This document shows positions 59,440 through 64,000 of a DNA stretch of 64,000 nucleotides, one piece after another. This DNA is from Nesterenkonia cremea (GTDB lineage Bacteria; Actinomycetota; Actinomycetes; Actinomycetales; Micrococcaceae): the NCBI RefSeq assembly GCF_014642675.1, contig NZ_BMIS01000006.1, positions 1 through 64,000 on the forward strand, written 5' to 3'. Within the stretch, counting starts at the first letter, position 1. The number at the start of each line of letters is the position of its first letter. Made by a program: the position numbers and the translations under genes. The notes beneath the pieces are model-generated. The model searched no databases, was not told the DNA's origin, and saw only the letters and a program-made list of their open reading frames with translations.

Positions 59440-61245
59440 ATGCAGCCCTCGCCGATGAACTCCGCCACTCGCCAGGACGCCCTTGAAGCATTGAGCGGGA
59501 CGACGCCGGAGGACCCTCTGGATGTTCTGGTGGTCGGAGGCGGTGTGGTCGGTGCGGCCGCTGCGTTCGACGCCTCCACCCGAGGGCTTCGGGTCGGGCT
59601 GATCGAGGCGCGTGACCTGGCTCAGGGGACATCCTCGCGCTCTTCCAAGCTGGTCCACGGTGGGCTGAGGTATCTGCAGATGCTGGACTTCAAGCTGGTA
59701 GCGGAGGCGTTGCGTGAGCGCAACCTGATGATGACTCGCACAGCTCCTCACCTGGTCAAGGGGCTGCCCTTCGTCTTTCCCTTCGAACATCGCGTTGCTG
59801 ACCGGGCGTTCATCGGCTCCGGGGTGACGCTCTATGACGGGCTCTCGACGGCAGCCTCGGCATTGGGAAACGGGCTGAAGTCGGTCTTCAGCAGTGCCGG
59901 CCGTGCCCCGCTGCACCGCCATATGAGCCGGAAGGGACTGCAGAAGAGGTTCCCAGGACTGGACGGTGAGAAGTTCGTCGGGGCGTTGGAGTATTTCGAC
60001 GCGCAGGTCGATGACGCACGCCTGGTGATGACACTTGCCCGTTCGGCCGCCAGCCTGGGCGCACATGTGGCGGTGCGCACGGAGGTCACCGAATACCTCA
60101 GGCACACCCACGATGGTGAGGACGAGGTCATCGGTGTGGTGCTCCTGGACAGGGAGACCGGAGTCGAGCACACCGTCTATGCCCGCGAGACCATCATGGC
60201 TGCCGGAGTGTGGACCGGAGAGCAGGAGAAGCTGGCCCATGCTGAGGCCCAGGACGGATCGGGTCCTGCGTTGAAGGTGCTGGCGTCCAAAGGCATTCAC
60301 ATCACTGTTCCCAAGGACCGCATCCCGGCTCAGGAGCATGTCGGAGTGATCACCCAGACGGAGAAGTCGGTTCTGTTCATCATTCCGATGGGCGACTACT
60401 GGTCGGTGGGGACCACGGACACCGCCTGGCATGAGCCGGTGGATGTTCCGGCTCCGAACGCGGCCGACATCGCCTATGTGCTCGAACATGCCAATGCGGT
60501 TCTTCAGACGGGCCTGACCACGGATGACGTCATCGCCACATGGGCGGGGCTGCGGCCTCTGCTGCAGCCGGTCGATGCTGATGGGGCCAGCAGTTCGAAG
60601 GTCTCACGGGAACACACGGTGATGCGTATGGCTCCAGGTCTGTCCGCGGTGGCCGGGGGCAAACTCACCACCTACCGTTCGATGGCTCAGGACGCCGTCG
60701 ATTTTGCGATCGCTGAGCACTATCGGGACCGTGCGTCGTTGACTGAGCATCTGCCTCTGCTGGGCGCTCAGGGCTACGGGGAGTGGACCGGCCGGGCAGA
60801 TGACATCGCTGTGGAGTACAACTTCTCGCCGAAGACCGTGCAGCGTCTGCTGGGCCGGTACGGGAGCCTGCTGGCCGAGGTCCTGGACCTGATCGACCAG
60901 CGCCCCGAGCTCGGCGAGCCGGTTCCCGGTGCCGCCGGTTACCTGGGTGTCGAGTACGTCTATGCTGCCCGGTACGAGGGCGCCGTGCACCTGGAAGATC
61001 TGTTGGAACGACGCACCCGCCTGTTCCACGAAGTCTCGGACCGCGGGCTTGAGGCATCCGTGCATGTGGCAGCCCTCGTCGCCGAGGAGCTCGGCTGGGA
61101 TGAGGAACGGGTCGACTATGAGTGCCGCGCCTACACCAGCTATGTCGAGGCCTACCTGGCGGCAGAGTGCTCCTCCTCAGATTCCGAGGCCGCCGAGCTC
61201 ATGAGAAGGGCGCTGCCTGTTCAGCAGACTCTCAAGACCTCCTGA
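59440..61245 (+). CDS. glpD: Aerobic glycerol-3-phosphate dehydrogenase (GlpD)
   Basis: Membrane-associated FAD enzyme oxidising glycerol 3-phosphate to dihydroxyacetone phosphate and passing electrons to menaquinone. The 601-residue protein has the FAD loop DVLVVGGGVVGAAAAFDAST, ARDLAQGTSSRSSKLVHGGLRYL, the substrate region IIPMGDYWSVGTTDT and the C-terminal DAO_C domain (about 440-570). The ATG at 59440 follows AGGA; an in-frame ATG at 59455 is possible. glpF follows after 66 bases. Confidence 0.94.
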   Translation: MQPSPMNSATRQDALEALSGTTPEDPLDVLVVGGGVVGAAAAFDASTRGLRVGLIEARDLAQGTSSRSSKLVHGGLRYLQMLDFKLVAEALRERNLMMTRTAPHLVKGLPFVFPFEHRVADRAFIGSGVTLYDGLSTAASALGNGLKSVFSSAGRAPLHRHMSRKGLQKRFPGLDGEKFVGALEYFDAQVDDARLVMTLARSAASLGAHVAVRTEVTEYLRHTHDGEDEVIGVVLLDRETGVEHTVYARETIMAAGVWTGEQEKLAHAEAQDGSGPALKVLASKGIHITVPKDRIPAQEHVGVITQTEKSVLFIIPMGDYWSVGTTDTAWHEPVDVPAPNAADIAYVLEHANAVLQTGLTTDDVIATWAGLRPLLQPVDADGASSSKVSREHTVMRMAPGLSAVAGGKLTTYRSMAQDAVDFAIAEHYRDRASLTEHLPLLGAQGYGEWTGRADDIAVEYNFSPKTVQRLLGRYGSLLAEVLDLIDQRPELGEPVPGAAGYLGVEYVYAARYEGAVHLEDLLERRTRLFHEVSDRGLEASVHVAALVAEELGWDEERVDYECRAYTSYVEAYLAAECSSSDSEAAELMRRALPVQQTLKTS

Positions 61246-61311
61246 CTGCGTCGGGGAACCAAGAAGCAACGATCTGCTCACACCTGAGCATCATGACAAA
61301 GGAGTCATTCG

Positions 61312-62040
61312 GTGGAGACCATCTTCCTGTTCGAAATCATGGGTACGGCCACCCTGGTCCTGCTCGGCACCGGCGTGGTCGCCAACGCGCTGCTGCCCGG
61401 GGCGAAGGGCAACGGCGGCGGCCCGCTGATGATCCACTGGGGCTGGGGGCTGGCGGTCTTCGCCGGCGTCTATGTGGGGTGGGGTTCGGGTGCGCATCTC
61501 AACCCCGCGGTGACGGTGGGGCTGTTCGTCTCCCGCGAGAGCGAGTTCGCCCCGGGCATCGCCGCTGATGTCCCCACTATGCTCGTCTACTTCACAGCCC
61601 AGCTGATCGGGGCCTTCCTCGGGGCGGTGGTCGCCTGGTTGGCATATAAGAAGCAGTACGACGGTGCCGAAGACGCGGCTGTCATCAAATCGACCTTCTG
61701 CACTGATCCCGCCGAGCGCAGCTATGGCTGGAACTGGGTGACTGAGAGCATCGCCACCTACACGTTCGTGCTGGTTGTCCTGCTCTTCGGCGCGACCCCG
61801 ACGGAATTGGGCCCGCTGCAGGTGGGGCTGCTGGTGGTCGGCATCGGCGCGTGCCTGGGAGGCCCCACCGGTTACGCCATCAACCCGGTCAGGGATCTCG
61901 GTCCCCGGCTTGCCCACGCCCTGCTGCCCATCCGCCACAAGGGCGGAAGCGACTGGGCCTACGCCTGGGTCCCCATCGCGGGCCCCCTGACCGGCGCCGT
62001 CGCCGCCGGGCTCACAGCGCCTGTCATGCTCGCTGGATAG
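61312..62040 (+). CDS. glpF: Glycerol facilitator (MIP family, copy 2) with an NPV second motif
   Basis: A 242-residue aquaglyceroporin starting at GTG 61312 after AAAGGAG. The first pore motif is HLNPAVTVGL; the second reads [17 protein letters not shown], with valine instead of the alanine of NPA, while copy 1 has NPA. The Asp of the glycerol-type filter is kept. About two thirds of residues match copy 1. It is in an operon with glpD and glpK. Confidence 0.92.
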   Translation: METIFLFEIMGTATLVLLGTGVVANALLPGAKGNGGGPLMIHWGWGLAVFAGVYVGWGSGAHLNPAVTVGLFVSRESEFAPGIAADVPTMLVYFTAQLIGAFLGAVVAWLAYKKQYDGAEDAAVIKSTFCTDPAERSYGWNWVTESIATYTFVLVVLLFGATPTELGPLQVGLLVVGIGACLGGPTGYAINPVRDLGPRLAHALLPIRHKGGSDWAYAWVPIAGPLTGAVAAGLTAPVMLAG

Positions 62041-62109
62041 GCGCCAGCACGCACCCTCCCAGCTCTCACCGGCGGACGTGAATCCCACACAATCCTGAAA
62101 GGCAGATCT

Positions 62110-63687
62110 ATGACTCAGGCCCCACACTCGAAGCGCCCCACCGACGACCAGTACGTCTTGGCCATCGACCAAGGCACCACCTCGACCCGTGCCGTCGTAT
62201 TCGATCACGCAGGTCGGGTCATCTCCTCGGGTCAGCGTGAACACCAGCAGATCTTCCCTCAGCCGGGCTGGGTGGAGCACAGCGCCGAGGAGATCCTGCG
62301 CAATACCCGGGAAGTCATCGGTCTGGCCCTGGCGGACGCTGATGTGAACCGGCATTCTTTGGCCGCGGTCGGCATCACCAACCAGCGCGAGACCACGGTG
62401 GTCTGGGACCGGCATACCGGCAAGCCGGTCTACAATGCGATCGTCTGGCAGGACACCCGCACCCAGGTCATCTGCGATGAGCTCGAAGACTCCCACGGCA
62501 GTGCTGCCTTCCGGGAGTCCACCGGTCTGCCGTTGGCCACCTATTTCGCCGGCCCGAAGATCCGTTGGATCCTGGACAACGTCGACGGCGCCCGGGAGCG
62601 TGCCGAGAACGGGGACCTGCTCTTCGGGACGATGGACACCTGGGTGATTTGGAACCTCACTGGAGGTGCCGGTTCCCCGGAAGGGGAAGGCCGGGGAGTC
62701 CACATCACCGATGTCACCAACGCTTCGCGGACGCTGCTGATGAACATAGACACCCTCGACTGGAACGGCGATCTCGCTGAGGCGATGGGCATTCCGCTGA
62801 GCATGCTCCCGCACATCCGCAGCTCCTCGGAAGTGTACGGCTACGGCCGCAGAGAGTCGTTGCTGATCGACACGCCGATCACCGGAATCCTGGGGGATCA
62901 GCAGGCTGCGACGTTCGGGCAGGCCTGCTACGAACCCGGACAGGGCAAGAACACCTATGGGACCGGCAACTTCATGCTGATGAACACTGGTGAAGACATC
63001 GTCCGCTCAGAGAACGGACTGCTGACCACTGTGGCCTACCAGCTCGGTGGACAGAAGCCGATCTATGCCCTGGAGGGCTCCATCGCAGTGACCGGCTCGC
63101 TGGTGCAGTGGCTGAGGGACAACCTCGGCCTGATCTCCTCGGCGCAGGAGGTCGAATCCAAGGCCAAGAAGGTCGAAGACAACGGCGGAGCCTATATCGT
63201 CCCGGCCTTCTCCGGGCTCTTCGCACCGCATTGGCGCCCTGATGCCCGTGGTGTGATCGTGGGGCTGACCCGGTATGTCAACCAGAACCACCTCTGCCGG
63301 GCGGCCCTGGAGTCGGTGGCCTACCAGTCGGCCGAAGTGGTCGAGGCGATGGGTGCTGATGCCTCCGATGAGCTCACAGAGCTCAAGGTCGACGGCGGCA
63401 TGGTGGTCAATGAGACGCTGATGCAGTTCCAGGCCGATGTGCTCGGCGTGGATGTGGTCCGGCCCAAGGTCATCGAGACCACAGCGCTCGGCGCAGCATA
63501 TGCGGCCGGGCTCGCTGTCGGCTTCTGGGAGTCCACCGAGGAGGTCGCAGCCAACTGGGCCGAGGACACCCGCTGGAGCCCACAGATCGAGGCCGCGGCC
63601 CGGGAGCAGCTGCTGCACCAGTGGTCCAAAGCGGTGGAGAAGTCCTTCGACTGGGTCGATCAGGACGTCGCCCAGCCTGGCCGGTAA
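62110..63687 (+). CDS. glpK: Glycerol kinase (copy 2)
   Basis: A 525-residue FGGY kinase with the same motifs as copy 1 ([32 protein letters not shown]). The first 265 residues differ from copy 1 at many positions and contain a small Gly-rich insert ([11 protein letters not shown]); from about residue 270 the two proteins differ at only about six of 240 residues. The tail DQDVAQPGR is longer. Placed last in the glpD-glpF-glpK operon under the SorC regulator. Binding site AAAGGCAG precedes the ATG. Confidence 0.95.
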   Translation: MTQAPHSKRPTDDQYVLAIDQGTTSTRAVVFDHAGRVISSGQREHQQIFPQPGWVEHSAEEILRNTREVIGLALADADVNRHSLAAVGITNQRETTVVWDRHTGKPVYNAIVWQDTRTQVICDELEDSHGSAAFRESTGLPLATYFAGPKIRWILDNVDGARERAENGDLLFGTMDTWVIWNLTGGAGSPEGEGRGVHITDVTNASRTLLMNIDTLDWNGDLAEAMGIPLSMLPHIRSSSEVYGYGRRESLLIDTPITGILGDQQAATFGQACYEPGQGKNTYGTGNFMLMNTGEDIVRSENGLLTTVAYQLGGQKPIYALEGSIAVTGSLVQWLRDNLGLISSAQEVESKAKKVEDNGGAYIVPAFSGLFAPHWRPDARGVIVGLTRYVNQNHLCRAALESVAYQSAEVVEAMGADASDELTELKVDGGMVVNETLMQFQADVLGVDVVRPKVIETTALGAAYAAGLAVGFWESTEEVAANWAEDTRWSPQIEAAAREQLLHQWSKAVEKSFDWVDQDVAQPGR

Positions 63688-63698
63688 TATGACCAGCG

Positions 63699-64000
63699 AT
63701 GAACACTGCGCCCAACCAGCCTCCGCGGTTCGACCCGTGGACCAACGGAACGCCGGCCTATCGCCGCACGTTGGTGACCGGGATGGCCTGTACCTTCGGC
63801 GGCGTGATCCTGCTGGTGCTCGCTGCGATCAGCGGCGGGTCGGCTGAGGGGACGCTGCGGACCTTCGGGATCCTGCTGGTCGGCGTCGGGATCTTCAGCC
63901 ACCTGATCTCCATCCTGCTGCGCCGCCGTCAGGCCAAGGAGATCATCCAGGCCCACCGTGAACGTCAGCAGGCCCAGCGGGCCAAGGGCACGGGCGCGAA
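63699..64000 (+). CDS. Small membrane protein of unknown function (cut by window edge)
   Basis: Reads MNTAPNQPPRFDPWTNGTPA then two membrane helices (about residues 25-46 and 54-72) and a basic cytoplasmic tail (RRRQAKEIIQAHRERQQAQR) still open at the window end. It starts 12 bases after glpK. No family was recognised. Confidence 0.7.
   Translation, partial: MNTAPNQPPRFDPWTNGTPAYRRTLVTGMACTFGGVILLVLAAISGGSAEGTLRTFGILLVGVGIFSHLISILLRRRQAKEIIQAHRERQQAQRAKGTGA

Noticed and set aside
1..64000. CRISPR array, prophage or restriction system
   Set aside because: No regular spaced repeats, no cas, phage structural or restriction genes were seen; the only mobile DNA is the ISL3 end.

Overview
The window is high-GC DNA from an actinobacterium. 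GTG starts are frequent, menaquinone is the quinone being made, an FprA-type ferredoxin reductase is present, and the DNA contains a HemD-DNA-binding fusion and GTTCACC-type Pho boxes. Gene content resembles Micrococcaceae, with Nesterenkonia or Arthrobacter relatives most likely; that placement is inference, because no marker gene such as 16S rRNA lies here.

Region by region. (1) 1-474: end of an ISL3-family insertion sequence running off the left edge, then about 360 bases with at most one tiny gene. (2) 0.8-21 kb: menaquinone genes menB, menC-menD, menF, menG and a polyprenyl diphosphate synthase (menA and menE are not in the window). Interleaved are a DUF2332 protein, oligopeptidase B, a divergent two-component system next to a fatty-acid desaturase, an M50-like membrane protease, two PAP2 phosphatases, an AGCS amino-acid carrier and an MBL hydrolase. 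(3) 20.8-28.3 kb: a HIT protein coupled to a SUKH-like protein, fprA, htpX, and two tandem Na/Pi cotransporters, each preceded by an 11-nt direct repeat resembling a PhoP box; then yajQ. (4) 28.4-39 kb: sulfur metabolism (MetE-like protein, a SAM-I-type riboswitch controlling a 52-aa unknown ORF, cysK, cbs-metB), a frameshifted lipoprotein gene, a MocR regulator whose PLP lysine is replaced, thioredoxin, an AlkA-like glycosylase and a MOSC protein. (5) 39-42.5 kb: a DEAD-box helicase with a long leader, and tRNA-Thr and tRNA-Met (tRNA-Tyr is at 33.7 kb). (6) 42.7-58.3 kb: nitrate and nitrite assimilation: narK, nitrate reductase and its flavoprotein partner, nirD-cbiX divergent from nirB-cobA-hemD/wHTH. 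A fdhA-glpF-glpK operon is lodged in the middle. (7) 58.4-63.7 kb: SorC regulator, glpD, and a second glpF-glpK pair, then the start of a small membrane protein.

Functionally, narK, nasA and the nasB-like gene bring in nitrate and reduce it to nitrite. NirBD reduces nitrite to ammonium, and cobA, cbiX and hemD supply its siroheme. Two near-identical promoter layouts, with four 5-base boxes at 11-nt steps ending 27 nt before the ATG, suggest joint control of narK and nirB by a GlnR-like regulator. The most notable observations are those matched GlnR-type promoters, the riboswitch in front of an unknown short ORF, gene conversion between the two glpK copies, the lysine-to-arginine MocR protein, the NPV motif in one GlpF, and a set of long intergenic palindromes, two of which share the same sequence.
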